A DNA stretch of 64,000 nt, taken from contig JARKIP010000005.1 of the NCBI GenBank assembly GCA_029990175.1, positions 67,396,501 through 67,460,500 on the forward strand. Direction: 5' to 3'. A model generated the notes under the pieces. It saw only the letters and a program-made list of their open reading frames with translations. It ran no database searches and was not told the DNA's origin. Source of the stretch: Petunia secreta. Its lineage: Eukaryota; Streptophyta; Magnoliopsida; Solanales; Solanaceae. The translations under genes and the position numbers were made by a program. Positions 8,793-20,905 of this stretch are shown one piece after another (the stretch's first letter is position 1; each line of letters starts with the position of its first letter).

Positions 8793-11712
8793 CGTTCGTC
8801 CTCGAATGAGCTTGAGTCTAAAGTAAAATTCACATAGATAACAAAAGAACTTGCACGACCTTCATAAACTACTCCACGGATATTATCTCATGAGTACAGA
8901 ATCAGAATTATAACATGCACACTGCACTCTTAGAATAAAACATATCTGGATAATATCATAACACCATTGGCCATTTTATTCGGACTAAGCTGACCCTTTC
9001 CTTGATCACGAGAGAAGAGTTCTACATTTTTGTAACGAAAATACACGGAACTGTAGATGGATTAACATGATTCCATCGACGAATCACCTCGTCGATATAC
9101 TTTTCGATATAGAACTAGTCAATGAACCTAAGAATTAGCTTATGTTTCAGTAACGCCTTAGAGATTTAATATTAGCATTCAGTATTGGAGGAAGACTCCT
9201 CCACTTCGAGCATAAAATCATACATCTAATTTGAATAGAAATAGTCATCCTCGCACAGTCTGCTGGACTAAGGAAGACTTCGCTAAAAGAAGAACGTAGG
9301 TCAGACCGGAGTTACCAAACTACCCTCTCGAGTTGCCAAACAGCTGCAACTCTCAAGTTCACTACTCTCAAACCTTTACCACAAGCACCACCGCTCGATA
9401 GCTCAATTCACGGGTCGGACGACACTCTCTATTACCTTTAGTAGCCTTAAAACACAACAATGTGCTTACCCGGCTACCTTGATACACACTCTGGCTCAAC
9501 ACAGGGAACATCACAAGCGGCTACCAACCGCCCAAGCTCACTACTGCTGAAAGAAGAAGAGATGGCACTGGACTGAGGATATGAATAATTAGAGCTTCAG
9601 GAAGCTCATTTTCTTATTTGCGTGGCTACCAGAGCTTGACTACTTTTGAGTCAGGTTAGCCAAAGAATCAGAATTGCAAAAATAGACATTAAATAAGCTT
9701 TATGGAACAACATCTATGCCAGGAAACTCTGATAATTTACCAGAAAACTCTTTTATAATTGAGACAAGCTTATAGAATAATATGGCTCTACTAGAATTTT
9801 GAACAAAGGGAAGACACATAGATCGAATATTACTTACTAATCACTTTACACCGGAAGAAACGATAACACTTTCTGACGGTGACGAATCAGGATCTCATCA
9901 TCCTACCAATACTGAATTACGAGGAGAGAGGCAAACTGAGTTGACATAATAACAGAAAGTGGCACAACAAGATGCCAAGAAAATAAAATATCGACACTTA
10001 TTCTAAATCCCTCACATTTAAAATAGATAAACAACTAGGGTCTTACAAACCCCAGGAATAAAATATACTAGAAACTCACCCTTCTACCCAACAATAGATT
10101 TTAACATAAACAATATCTAGAAAAACTCATAGAGGCATATGAAGATAGATGAATTCCAGATTGGCGGCAAGAATCAAGTCTTACACAGAAATAAGGGAAC
10201 AGGAGCTACTGGGGTCTACTGCATCGGATGCCTCAACATCCTGCCTGACTGGAAGCGCATAGAACTACCTCTGCAGTTGAGCTAAGCCGCTACCCTTATA
10301 ATCACCTCCAGAAGAACCATTACCACAATGGTCTCGACCCTTACCGGATGGCGGAATATCTCTGGCTGACTGAGGCCTAAATGAAATCCCCTGCTACTAG
10401 GCAGGTGCCTGAGGGCGAGAAGAATGACGCCTGCCTTCCTGTCGAAATAAGGGATGGTTCCTCCTAAGATGACGAGGCTCATGATAATGATAATACCTTT
10501 TGACTAAAAATGGATGTTGGATAGACTACTGGTAGCTATAAAGAGAAGACCGAGTCTGATCTTGATAGACTACTGGCGCACTCCGAGAATCATGCACCAC
10601 AAGCTGAGATAACATGGCAGGTGACCTCTTACGATAGTCAAAACCCTTACCTCGCCAGAAGAGGCACCACAGTTGCCCATTAGGGCCACGAGTTTTCTTG
10701 CTCTCCGGCTCTGACTCTTCCTGCTCTAACTTATGGCATGCCTCATACCTTCGAGCAATATCAACAACAATATCAAATGAAGGCCCGACCTCAATCTCTG
10801 GAGCCATCTGGGACTTCAAGGAAGGAGAAAGGTTATCACTAAATCTTCGAACCTTCTCGGAAGGTTCATGGACTAGTTCTAATGCATATCCAGCCACCCT
10901 AGAGAATTCCACTCAAACTGGCAACACTTTTCATCTTGCTCGCTGCACAGATGGAACTTTTCCATGAATCTATGAGAAAACTCGCACCAAGTTAGCTTTG
11001 CAAAGCCCTGCCTAGCTGATAAAAGAGCGGTCCATCAATCCAAGGTTGGAGCCTAAAACTAGAAAGCAGAATAATCAACACCATACCGCTCAAGATAACC
11101 AAGAGCCTGAAGGATACACAGATATCATTTTTTTTCATAAAAAAACAAAAAATTTCACAGCGATTATCTAATTCTTGGCCTGAGAATATTGAAAGGTTCA
11201 ACTGGATAAAATAATGCAGCCTCCTCGGGCACTCGGACCAAACTATTACCTAGGCTAGCTGACCAGCCATAACAACTAGAGGCACAACACATGCTACCTC
11301 TAGAATATAATTTACTGGGGTAACATCAGGAACTGGAACAAAAGCTCCCTAAGCCTGAACATCTAGCATTTGTGGCAACCTGATGAGCTGCCTAGGGAAT
11401 AGGATGTACTTGCGGTATCTGCGCTGCCAATATTTTCAAAAAAGCATCGTAGAGAGCCGGGGGAACCTCAAGGCCCTGCTCCCATTGCCCACAACAAGCT
11501 GGCACAACTGGGGCCTCTGCAACTGGATCGTCAGCACGATCCATAACTCTCGGGGCTTGGACAACGCTAGCCCCAGGCTAGATTCTTCGTCCTGAGCTCC
11601 TACTCTATGTTGTTTTGTCGCATGAGGGTTCACCATTACTACGAAGGAATTAATGAAATTTGTTTTGCATTTCACGTGAAGAATGACGCACGATTACAAA
11701 AGAAGGAAGAGA
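8773..11712 (-). pseudogene. Interior of element B with degenerate gag, no pol
   Basis: About 2.9 kb, collinear with the reverse complement of the interior of element C (44175-47230). Matching blocks include the gag relic, the tail before the polypurine tract, and the region encoding a CLGLALSKPRE-type N-terminal segment near 11480-11600. The longest open stretch is 10912-10526 (about 128 codons): a gag fragment with a VVDIARRYEACHKLEQEE motif, as in Ty3-type gag C-terminal regions. Stops and frameshifts are scattered. No protease, RT, RNase H or integrase signature is visible. The segment next to the primer site is deleted at 11712. Confidence 0.75.
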
Positions 11713-13773
11713 TAACAAATTGAGCACAAAACTGAGCACAAAACTAACTCAATGAAAAGAGACAAGGCTTAGAAAACATAAACATAATTATATCCAAATC
11801 TAAGTTGTACAGAAGGAACTACAGCAAACAATCCGATATACTAAGTTTAGAGCTATCCAGACCAGACATCTAAGAGTATAAGAAATATGCACATCTCTTG
11901 AATGCAGCAAAATATTGATAATATGACAAAACTAGATTTGGTGGCCATCACGGATAAAAGTTAGCTCACCTTGACAGCTGAAGACGCCTCGGCTCCTCAA
12001 TCACGCCTCGAACTCGGTCGTGGAGCGAAACCTACCGAAACAAAAATAAATAGACAAGGAACAACAAAAAGGGTGAGTCGAAAGGACTCAGTAAGTGAGG
12101 GTTGGCTAGCCACCTTAAAGAAGCAAATACGCTAGCCAGGGAGAAGAAAACCAGATAAACCAAATTCGTCTTATTTCAACTATAAAAAGGCAGAGCCAGA
12201 TAATAAGTGGAAACACGTATGGAACCATAAACTCATAGACAACCAGGGACATAAAATAGCCAGAAACATATAGGTCTCCCGAACATATCAACAATAAAAA
12301 ATACATGAACATACACAAAATATCGCAGTATAATCACACAATACACATCAACAGGTGCAATGAAATGGAATGAATGTAGTATAATACAATGAGGTCACAT
12401 ATGCCAAATGAATGGAGCGTAATCATCCTACTCTGGGGCGGAATCCTTCTACCCTCAATATGATGAAAAGAGCGGAATCCTCCTGCTCCTAGGGCGGAAT
12501 CCTCCTACCCTCAATATGATACAAGGTGCGGAATCCTCCTGCTCCTAGGGAGGAATTCTCCTACCCTCAATATGATGCAAGGAGCAGAATCCTTCTGCCC
12601 TCAATATGATTCAAGGAGCGGAATCCTCCTGCTCTTAGGGCGGAATCCTTCTATCCTCATCATGCTGCAAGGAGCAGAATGCGCCTGCTTCTAAGGCGGA
12701 ATCCTCCTGCCCTCAATATGATGCAAGGAGCAGAATACTCCTGCTCCTAGGATGAAATACTCCTGCACCTGAGATAATATAAAGCTGACGCGGATTACTC
12801 CTGCACTCAGTATATGACATAGCAGCCCATAATCAGAAAACATAATACATATGAATGTGTTTCAAGGCTATAGCGTAATAAGTATGCCCTGTCGGCAGTT
12901 ATTCATGTAAAGAACGCGTGAATAGAATTTCTATAAGGCCAAAGGCCGTCAAAGAAATGAATATAATCACTTACCTTGTTCTAAAGTTAGCACTACTACT
13001 CAACAACCGCTTTGTCCGTTGGATTCACTGCCAAACGATCCCGCTCTATTCAATAAGTAGAAAAATATGTCAAATAAGGCTAAATGCTTCATTCCTTACG
13101 TCTTAGAACAATCCAGTCAGGAACCCGACATCAGATTTGTATACGCGATACACAGTCCAGTCCTACGTACATGGTTCAAAATCACATAATCAAACCGTAA
13201 ATGAATTACATTTATGAGTTGCCCATAACTTCCTGAGTTCGAATATATAATCAATTCTATTATCTGGATCCAATTAGCCCTTTAAATTATCAATTTAACT
13301 TATAAGAACGATGTCTAATATCTCGATTTCTACCGTTAAAATATGTTCAAACATATGTAATAAACTGAAATAATAAATTAACATCGTTACCAGGATGTTT
13401 TGGGGTGAAAATTCTATTTCTCCTTCAGCTTTTCCTTTCTTTTCTCTCTTTTAATTTCCAACTTTTTTCTCGCTCATAGCATACTCTGTTTATTGTTTTG
13501 TTGTTTCTGCTTTTGTTTCATTTTTAGCTTTTAAGCTAAGGGATACGCTATCCCATAGCCACCGCCTCTATTCTAATATCTTATTCTTTCTTTCCTTTCT
13601 TTTCTTTTTGTTTTTCTTAATCTTTCTTTTTTTTTTTTTATAAAACTTGCTACAGTGATGAAAATTACAATGCAATCCTACAAAACTCGGAATGATCCCA
13701 AAATTTTCAACTAAGTTATATAAAATTTACATGACGTACTCGCTAAGGCGGATCTCGAATCGAATTCCCGAAG
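11713..13773 (-). repeat. Partial 5' LTR of element B
   Basis: Matches 6520-8400 from 'AACAAATTGAG' through 'CTCGAATCG'. It lacks the final ~100 bp on the interior side and the outer ~380 bp on the right. The right break at 13773 joins unrelated sequence. Confidence 0.8.
12410..12800. repeat. Minisatellite inside the second LTR of element B
   Basis: The same GGAGCGGAATCCTCCTGC / TCAATATGATGCAA units as at 7195-7440, but longer (about 390 against 245 bp). The array has changed in length since the two LTRs were copied. Confidence 0.8.
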
Positions 13774-15400
13774 GTGATGGCTTGGGAATCGTGAAGATAC
13801 AGTCTAGGAATTGTAATTTTATATTTTTTAATGCTGTAATTTCCATTTCGCTTTGTAAAAGTAATGACCACCAGCCAGCAACTAGCAACTAACAACTACC
13901 AACCAGTGTCCAGCAGCAGCAGCCTCAGTGTGTTAGAAATGTCCTATGTTAGTCCCAATGTATTAGAAATATCTAGTGTAAGCCCTAGTATGTCTAGCAG
14001 CGTCTAGTGTAAGTCAGAAGAGTCTAGAGGAGTCTAGTGTTTATTTGTTTGCGGTAGTCTCAGCTACCGCACATGAGGAACTACACTGAACTGATTCCTT
14101 AGTTCGGGGATATGTAAGTAGCCTTGTTCTCGGTTAGAGCCAAAAAGTCAGGGTACAGTCACCTTTTTGAATGCTCTTGGCTAGAACCAAAAAGCAAAAA
14201 TTAACTGTTGATTACATCTTTATCCGAAAACTATTCGCGTTTCCGAACAAAGAGGGGCAACTGTAATAGCCTAATTTTGGCACCAAAATTCAAATTTTCT
14301 CATTTTGTTGTGTTATTTTTTCTTGTGATCTTTGCTAATTTGCCTAAGATATTTACATTCTATTTTAGCTAGTTTTAGTTAACTAATTAGGAGGAAAAAT
14401 ATGAAAAATACCAAAAAAATACTTGTGTTATATTTAATTGTGATTTTATGTTTGATTGTGATAATATTACAATTTTTTTTATGATTTTTAATCCTTGTTA
14501 ATAGTGATGTTTTAAATAGTTTTGGACTTTTTAGTGGCCAATTGTAAATTTAGGAAAAAGAACTAGTCCAGCCCAATGCTCATAGCCCATACCCAAATTT
14601 GACCCATCAGCCCATTCACTCTCAGCCGTTAGATCTAATGGCTATAATCAACCCATCCCTTTCACACATAAAAGCCCTAAATTTCTTCACTTTTGCTCAT
14701 TCACCTTCAAGTCCCCTGAGACTTAAACACTCTCTGACCAGATGATTAACACCCGCCGGCTTCCGCCGCTAGCCACCGTCGGTGACAACTACTTTTCAAC
14801 TTTTTGGCAAATCAAATACATGAACGGTATCCCTATCACCCCCTCTTTCCCAATTTAAACTCCATTTCTCAAGAAAACCCGTGTATCAACGTAGATCTGA
14901 TGTTTAAAATTTGCAGAACCCTAGCTCTGGCGAAACTTCGCATTTTCCGGTCAATTCTATATCTTCAGGTGTGTCTTTTCTTCTCTACCCCTTTCTGAAC
15001 CAAATTTCCATTTTTTCCGCCGCGACGATGGCTCAATAACGCTAGTGAAGACATTATGGTTCTGTGGGGGCTAAACGAAAGAAAAGCCGGTGTGGCGATG
15101 AGTTGCTTTAATCTTGGGGTTGTTGTAATGTTGTTAATATAGTGATTTTCCGTTTGTTTTGGTGGCAGCAGTGATGCTAAGTGCATGTTAATTATGATAC
15201 AATGGTGAGACATCTTTGGGGGATATTTTCATGATAATTTGATCTGTGAGGCTTACGAGATGCAGCTTAAGGCAATTGCGATGTGACCCTGGCAGCGGTA
15301 ATACGAAGTGGGCTGTGCTGGATATTGACGAGGATGTACTGTTGATAATATATAGATGAGGCAGTGACGTTGGTATTTTGGTGGCTGGTTAGAAGGAAAT
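13774..15400 (+). mobile_element. 3' end and LTR start of another LTR retrotransposon
   Basis: A purine tract AAAGAGGGGCAAC (14249-14261) is followed at 14262 by TGTAATAGCC. This is the PPT/LTR-start arrangement typical of Solanaceae Tat-like elements; compare element D, whose minus strand reads AAAGAGGGGCAGC then TGTTGACACC. Upstream 13930-14045 has short degenerate repeats around TCTAGTGTAAG. Downstream is AT-rich LTR-like DNA with a CATAAAAG box near 14670. The 3' end of the LTR is not defined and no second copy lies in the window, so the right limit is approximate. Confidence 0.5.
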
Positions 15401-16015
15401 TCTCCTTTCCCTTTCCCTTTATTAGTTAGTTTATTTGCTTAAAGTAGTATTAGCATGAGAAATTATTCGAATTCTAGTTTTTACTTTAGTAGTGATGCAT
15501 GATGTATCTTGTTTACATTGTTCAAGTTAGAATGACATTGTTTGTTGCTCACTTGTTAAAAATGGTCCTTAGCATTAGTTTCTTGTTCAAGCATATCCTT
15601 GTTAGTTCATTGTTGTTGGTTAAGAAAATGTGTGGGTGTGTGCGCTCTACCGCTTAGCTATAGACTGAAGCATGAAACCATCTATTCCTTCTTTAAACCC
15701 AGACCATTTTGTTCCGTAGCTATCAAAAATCCAATTCTCATCTTCAATTTTCTCTCATTTTGTGATTTCTAGTCGTGTGAAGCTTTTAAATTTTAAATTT
15801 TCGTCTTTTTTCAAAAGATTCAATCAGTCGATCGTGGTGGGTGCATTGTCATTGAATTGGATTGGTATCAACTTCATCATGGTATTCGAAGTGTTCTATT
15901 GAGCTGGTAAGCTGTTTTATCATCTCCGCCATTATTTTTGTTCCATTAGAATTCTCTTTTAGTTCATAGACCTGTTTCAATATATTGTCGACTTGTTAAT
16001 ATATCAGTAAATAGA
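15401..16015. other. Intergenic sequence before MULE fragment
   Basis: AT-rich, with no coding sequence that I can support. It ends at a splice-acceptor-like CTATGCAG just before the MULE-like coding fragment at 16040. Confidence 0.35.
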
Positions 16016-16039
16016 GCTAAATTGGGGGCTATGCAGTAG

Positions 16040-16678
16040 CAGGTGCTGATTACAATAGGCAATGGGTAGAGACGCCTAAGTGCTGGTCTTGGCATTCCAA
16101 TACTAGTGCAACAGTATCTATTGCATTGAAATTGGAGTGTACATTTGACGAGTTGATTGATAACGTCATTGAACGCGAACAATTAACTTGTGACCGGGGT
16201 GAGGTATCCATTAGTTATATACTTAGTGCTGCGCCTGCTAGGGGAAAAATAGCTCCTTCATTCATTAGGAATGACAGTGATGTGCGCAGATACCTCCTAG
16301 ATGTAGATGGTAATGGTAGTAGGCCTATTCTTTACATTTCACAGGTCGAAAGGTCCGCCGCAGCTTCAAATGCTGCTGCAGCATCTCTCATAGCAGTTGA
16401 TCATATGGAAGTCCAACAATATTATTGCAGATGGTACATGCAAATCAGTCTTGGACAAGAATATTGAGAAAGCTACGAGCCATCATCCTTATGCCGTCGT
16501 GGGAGATAAAAGAATCTGTATATGTAAGACATTTATCAAAAAGGGCAGGAAAAGAGTTAAGCACAGTCCATCCATCGGGGTATCATTTACGTCCAAAAAG
16601 AGAATGAATAAATGTTCATATTGTAAACGACCCGGCCATAAAAAGATAACTCGCCCTCTGGCTCAAAATAGACAGTGA
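16040..16678 (+). pseudogene. Mutator-like (MuDR) transposase remnant, N-terminal plus zinc-knuckle ends
   Basis: A frame from about 16040 to 16466 reads YNRQWVETPKCW, then FDELIDNVIERE and SYILSAAPARGKIAPSFIRN, then RPILYISQVE. This resembles the N-terminal region of MuDR-type transposases in plant MULEs that precedes the catalytic domain. After a frame change, 16600-16678 encodes CSYCKRPGHKKIT, a CCHC-type knuckle in which the final Cys is replaced by Arg. Such a knuckle normally ends MULE transposases. The large catalytic middle (DDE/SWIM) is absent. The start is preceded by an acceptor-like CAG. I read this as a deletion derivative. The family call rests on motif resemblance only. Confidence 0.5.
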
Positions 16679-17165
16679 TAAAAATAGTCAGTGATTTTAT
16701 TATTTGTTGATTTTTCCCTGACGAATGTAATATTTTATTTTTCTGAACATTTGTAATAGCTTGTGAACTGAATAAATTTGTGTATCTTTCCTTCCAATAT
16801 ACCAGTGTTTACTCAGTCTTGTTGTTTATTATCATTAGATATGTTGATAATAGACCCTTGCTTGCTGCGCTTGAAGTATGAAACACTCGATTTTAACAAG
16901 TTAACAATAAATCATAACTAGCTTTATTGATATTTGTAATAATTATTTTTGGTTCCCTTGACACTGTTCGAGCATAAATCATCTGACCATAGACTGAAAG
17001 CATCATTTCCAACAATTAGCATGGAAGTAGATTGTGTTGTACATAATAGGTCAGCCGAAACGTGTGCCAAGTTCTTTAAAGAGTGCACTGCCCAAAGTAA
17101 GAAGTATCCCATTGGATACAATAGCTCCAATAACTCCTGTCTCTTGAGCTTCTTACCCCATAGAG

Positions 17166-17174
17166 TATAAATAG
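17166..17174 (+). promoter_or_regulatory. TATA box of MULE-like gene
   Basis: TATAAATAG lies 97 bp upstream of the ATG at 17263, followed by a pyrimidine-rich leader. This is a good plant core promoter position. Confidence 0.55.
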
Positions 17175-17262
17175 GGCCAACATTTTCTAATTTTTTCCAC
17201 ACTCATTAACAAGTAAATCTATCTACTTTTTGCCTCATTGATCTTCTCTCTTACTTTAAAAC

Positions 17263-17592
17263 ATGCTAGATGCAAGTAACAACCATGTCTGGTCTTTTGG
17301 ATGGTACATCCAAACAAGGAGCCGTACATGCTTCACTCTAACTGTAAACGAATATTCATGTATAAATGATGACCTAGTAAGTTTCGTACTTCATTCTTTA
17401 GTATTTATATTTGTTTACCGTAGTTATTTAATTTTTAACCCATTAAACATTATATTCTTTGATTATAGCTTTTTTCATGGAACATATCAAATCTTTTACC
17501 TGACTATACAACGGTAGCTGTTATCTACAGTGGTGACGTTAGGTTCTTCATGGAACTCCATGTGACATCGTCTTACAAAACACTTCGGCGAG
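17263..17592 (+). pseudogene. Two 5' exons of a truncated MULE-like gene
   Basis: Exon 1 is 17263-17376 (38 codons, starting MLDASNNHVWSFGWY) with donor GTAAGT. The intron is 17377-17468, ending TTATAG. Exon 2 is 17469-17592 (LFSWNISNLL, TTVAVIYSGDVRFFMELHV) with donor GTAGGT. VAVIYSGD resembles the opening strand of MuDR-type transposase N-terminal regions (VxVxYxGxW). No continuing exon with transposase sequence is seen downstream, so the gene is truncated. It sits just inside the candidate terminal repeat and behind a TATA box, which fits a transposon-borne gene. Family assignment is tentative. Confidence 0.45.
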
Positions 17593-19587
17593 GTAGGTTA
17601 TGGTTTATTAAGTACTTATGCATTTTATTTTTTGTTATTTTGATCTAGGGAAATACTTTCTGATTAAAAAAAGCTCTTTATTATGTAATTGTTTAAAAAA
17701 GATGAATGGAATTGGGGGAGGTGTTGCTATTGTTTTAATTTTTTGTTTCAACTGTCTCATGTTTCTGCTTTCTTTTCATCGAAGATAATGACTGGATCTG
17801 TTCCAAGTGAATAATAGACCTACTGAAGTTTATAAGCAACTAAACATGTAGAACAGGACAAGTTAAAGTGTTTAAATAACTAAACAACTAAACATAAGAG
17901 ATTCGAGATTTCTGACGTAGATCTAATGAACTTGATAATAAACGAATTGAAGTTTATATATAACTAAACATAAAGGCATGGAAAAAGTGCACTTAATTTA
18001 AGATGTATGTACTGAAGTTAAACTGATAATAAACCACGTCAAGTGTACAAACAACCAAAATAAAGACAAGGACTGTTGTATAGAAGTTATAAAATCCTGT
18101 ATAATTTTTCATGTGGAATTCTAATGTACGGTACACTTGCCAAAATCACCATTGATTCTAAATCAATGTAGATTTCTAAAGTAGTTGATAATCAAACATT
18201 TATGATTGACAATCATCACTGCTAAACTTGATTTAATGAATGAGACAACACTTCTTTTAATGAAATAATTATAACATCACACAATTAAAACATTGGGTAT
18301 GTTGTTGTTGTTGTAATGTGGTGAATTATAAAAGTAAAATATAAATGACTCCGCGTCAATTCATCCAGATTGTAAATGGCAGACAATCCACCTTTCTACG
18401 GTTTATCATCGATTGAAGTGATTAAGGATTAAATTGAAGCGTTAATACGTATACGTTCATTTAAGACGCATTAAACATATAAATAATTCATTACAAAAGG
18501 TGGATGGTTTTTTAATCCATATAAATAAATCAAAGAATTAGTTGCTTGTCAGGCTACGATTTTCTTCAATGTCTTCGGGAATGAGGTATTGTTATACCAC
18601 GACCTTATCGTTTGTATACGTTAACTAACAAACGTAATCCAATGTTATTTATCATCATTATAGTGTTAGGCTGTATTAATCCATGTAACTCAGTCAAAGC
18701 ATTGCTCGCTTCTCACAATACGATCTTCTTCCATGCTTAGAGAAAGATGTCTTGCTTTCTCAGAACCTTAACACTAGTATACCTTGTATCATATAAGTAA
18801 TTCAATGTCACTCCTTATCAATGTTATTGACCTTTATTAAGATACATTATGCAACCACTTTGTCATGTACGTGATTTCTAGTTCATAGGCCATAAATTAC
18901 CCCTTAATGGTGTTTAATATAAGTATTTTGTATTCATTTAATGAAAACTATACATGTATATTATCAACCCGAGCAATGTTGACAATCAACAATAGTGTAA
19001 ATTTTCATCGTTGATAATATACCCGTCAAGCCAAAATCATCTACATATACCCTAGAGCCCAAACCCCAAACTTCAAGCACATGCACCCTAAATCCTAAAT
19101 TCCAAATCCCAAATCTTAAATACTAAACGTACGCATGATAATATCCTGAACGGTAAAATTATCACACCCCTTGTTTAATAGGAGTACAATAGACCAAATT
19201 GAAGTTGATTAGCATCTTTCAGTTACATTAGTCTTTAATGCCTAAATGGGGATGGTCGGTCTACTTAATTTTGTTAATACGATAGTAATTTAATTATTTT
19301 ATTTATTTGATTACTATTAGTTAAATTTAACTAATCGGCTATATATGGTTAACAATCAATATTACAACAGAATCGAAGAATCTGGAGATGAACAATTTCA
19401 ATAGACTTGCAGTGGTGGAGAATAAAAAACAGAACTGAAACTAATATTACCAATATATATCAGAAAGGTCTGATAAAAAATACAACTGAAACAACATTAC
19501 ATGATCAATTGTAAACTAATATTAACTATAGGAACAATAATTAAAATGTCTAGTGTATTAAAACATAAACAACAACTAATAGAAAAC
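17593..19587. other. Non-coding interior with degenerate repeats
   Basis: No gene supported. 17810-18080 has loosely repeated blocks around GAAGTTTATA and CTAAACATAA. 19083-19130 has a run related to CCCTAAA (CCCTAAATCCTAAATTCC-like), a degenerate telomere-type motif common in plant intergenic DNA. Confidence 0.4.
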
Positions 19588-19905
19588 TAGTTTGGTGCAT
19601 TTGGTGAATTTGGTGGAGTTTCTTCAACCATATCCTCTTCCTCTTCGTCATTTGGAAAATCAGCCATGGCATTTGGTGAACCTGGTGGATTTGTGTCTTC
19701 CTCTATGACGTCTACCGCAGGTGCTGGTGGTGCACAAATTGCATCGAGTCTTGTGTTTTTCGCTTTGATTGCTTCGTTCCTCTCGTGTACCTCTGCCAGG
19801 TTTTGTCTTCAAGTTTCTTCAGCATTGAAAACAATTCTTCTACATCAGTTTGCAAAGTGGCTAACTCCCAGTAGATATCACGCATGTTTGATTGTCCGGC
19901 CGTTT
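19588..19905 (-). CDS. Acidic C-terminal coding fragment near candidate MULE end
   Basis: Read on the minus strand, a helical, charged segment (RERNEAIKAKNTRLDAIC) is followed by an acidic, Pro/Asn-rich tail (NDEEEEDMVEETPPNSP) ending at TAG 19588-19590. The upstream part carries stops, so only a 3' exon or fragment remains. Coiled-coil plus acidic tails of this kind are seen in genes carried by DUF1985/Ulp1-type MULEs, but nothing in the fragment proves that origin. Confidence 0.3.
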
Positions 19906-20629
19906 TGACAATTTATTTTGATAGTTTGATGGTAGTTTGATTGCAGGAAAATTTATGTTGAAAATAAAATGGGAAAAGCACAAACTATTGGGTGATTTAT
20001 ATAAAAATTATTTTGAAGGGTTGCGAAGGTTAATGAAGAGTTTCAAAGATTAGTAAAAAGACACAAATTAAATAGAAGGGTCACTTTTTAATTAATAATT
20101 AGGTGCCTTTAATCAAGTCAATTATTTTAAAAAAAGTAAAACTGCCCTGACACGGCAATTCCTACTTTGGGCAGTGCACTAATTACCTACTCTGCCATAC
20201 TTCACATCGCCTACTGTCTACCGCACAATCTACTTAATTTATTGGGTAAGTTACACGTCTATAATATACGCCACCTATGTTATAGTTGTTTGAAATATTT
20301 ATTTTGTCTTTTGTTTATGCACATTTCGTCTATGCTCGAATAGCGTCCAACTTATACTAACACAATATTTTCGATATTTCAAGTATAAATCAAACAACTA
20401 TATAGTACCAACCATGTAAAGTAGTTTATTGTTTTATGCCTAGCTGTCCAAAAATATAAAATTGCCATTACACAATATTTAGCTTTATGTCTATTATCGT
20501 CTTATTATAGTAAACAATCAACTACTACGGTTCACAATAATTTATAAATTATTTAGGTATCAACAATCAGTCATGTGCAACAATCTTACACTCTAAACTG
20601 TAGCAAAATGCATCCAATGACACTGGTTG

Positions 20630-20905
20630 ATAAACGAAGCATGTGATACATTACCAAAATGGATTGTCAACAGTTTGGTTTATAAACGAAGTATGTGATA
20701 CCAGTGGCGGATGTAGAGTATCCACCGTGGGTGCGGGGGAACCCAGTAGGTTTGGCACAGACAGTGTATTTGTGTTAAAAAATTATTAAATATGTACAAA
20801 AATTAAGTCGAGAACCCAGTTACTTAAAACTTAGAACCCATGAGGTTCAAATCCTAGATCCGCCTCTATATGATACATTACCAAAGTGGATTGTCAACAG
20901 TTTAA
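20630..20905. repeat. Tandem duplication of about 50 bp, split by a MITE
   Basis: ATAAACGAAGCATGTGATAC...ATTGTCAACAGTTT at 20630-20680 is repeated as ATAAACGAAGTATGTGATAC (20682-20701) plus ATTACCAAAGTGG...AACAGTTT (20877-20905). The second copy was interrupted by the MITE at 20702-20868, which lets the target site be defined by comparison with the first copy. Confidence 0.75.
20702..20868. mobile_element. hAT-like MITE, 167 bp, with 8-bp target duplication
   Basis: It begins CAGTGGCGGAT and ends ATCCGCCTCTA, so the termini are imperfect inverted repeats (reverse of end: TAGAGGCGGAT). The flanking 8-mers are TGTGATAC (20694-20701) and TATGATAC (20869-20876), one mismatch apart. Terminal CAGxGGCGGA and 8-bp duplication fit non-autonomous hAT elements common in Solanaceae. 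No coding capacity. Confidence 0.8.

Larger units (their letters stand above)
1013..13773 (-). mobile_element. LTR retrotransposon B, non-autonomous, minus strand, 5' truncated
   Basis: The 3' LTR is on the left (1013-8772, split by element A), the interior is 8773-11712, and a partial 5' LTR is 11713-13773. The left terminus TGACACGACC and the inner LTR edge (reverse of TGAAACGACCT, ending at 8772) match the ends of element C at 40718-50687, which is the same family in opposite orientation. The segment containing the primer-binding site and the last part of the 5' LTR is missing near 11712. The outer part of the 5' LTR is also missing at 13773, so no target duplication can be read. Only gag-like remains are seen; no protease, RT or integrase. 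Confidence 0.8.
17082..20181 (+). mobile_element. Candidate 3.1-kb MULE with short terminal inverted repeats
   Basis: AGTGCACTGCCCAAAGTA at 17082 recurs as its exact reverse complement ending at 20181. The similarity continues weakly for a few bases (AGAA/GGAA). Just inside the left end are a TATA box (17166) and the first two exons of a gene (17263). An acidic ORF on the minus strand lies near the right end (19588-19905). No convincing target duplication flanks the repeats, so this may be a rearranged element. Confidence 0.4.

Noticed and set aside
14804..14998. 64-codon frame within the LTR-like region
   Set aside because: Lies inside a probable LTR, no domain, no splice signals.
19083..19130. 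Interstitial telomere repeat
   Set aside because: Only degenerate CCTAAA-like words, no uninterrupted CCCTAAA array; typical AT-rich intergenic text.
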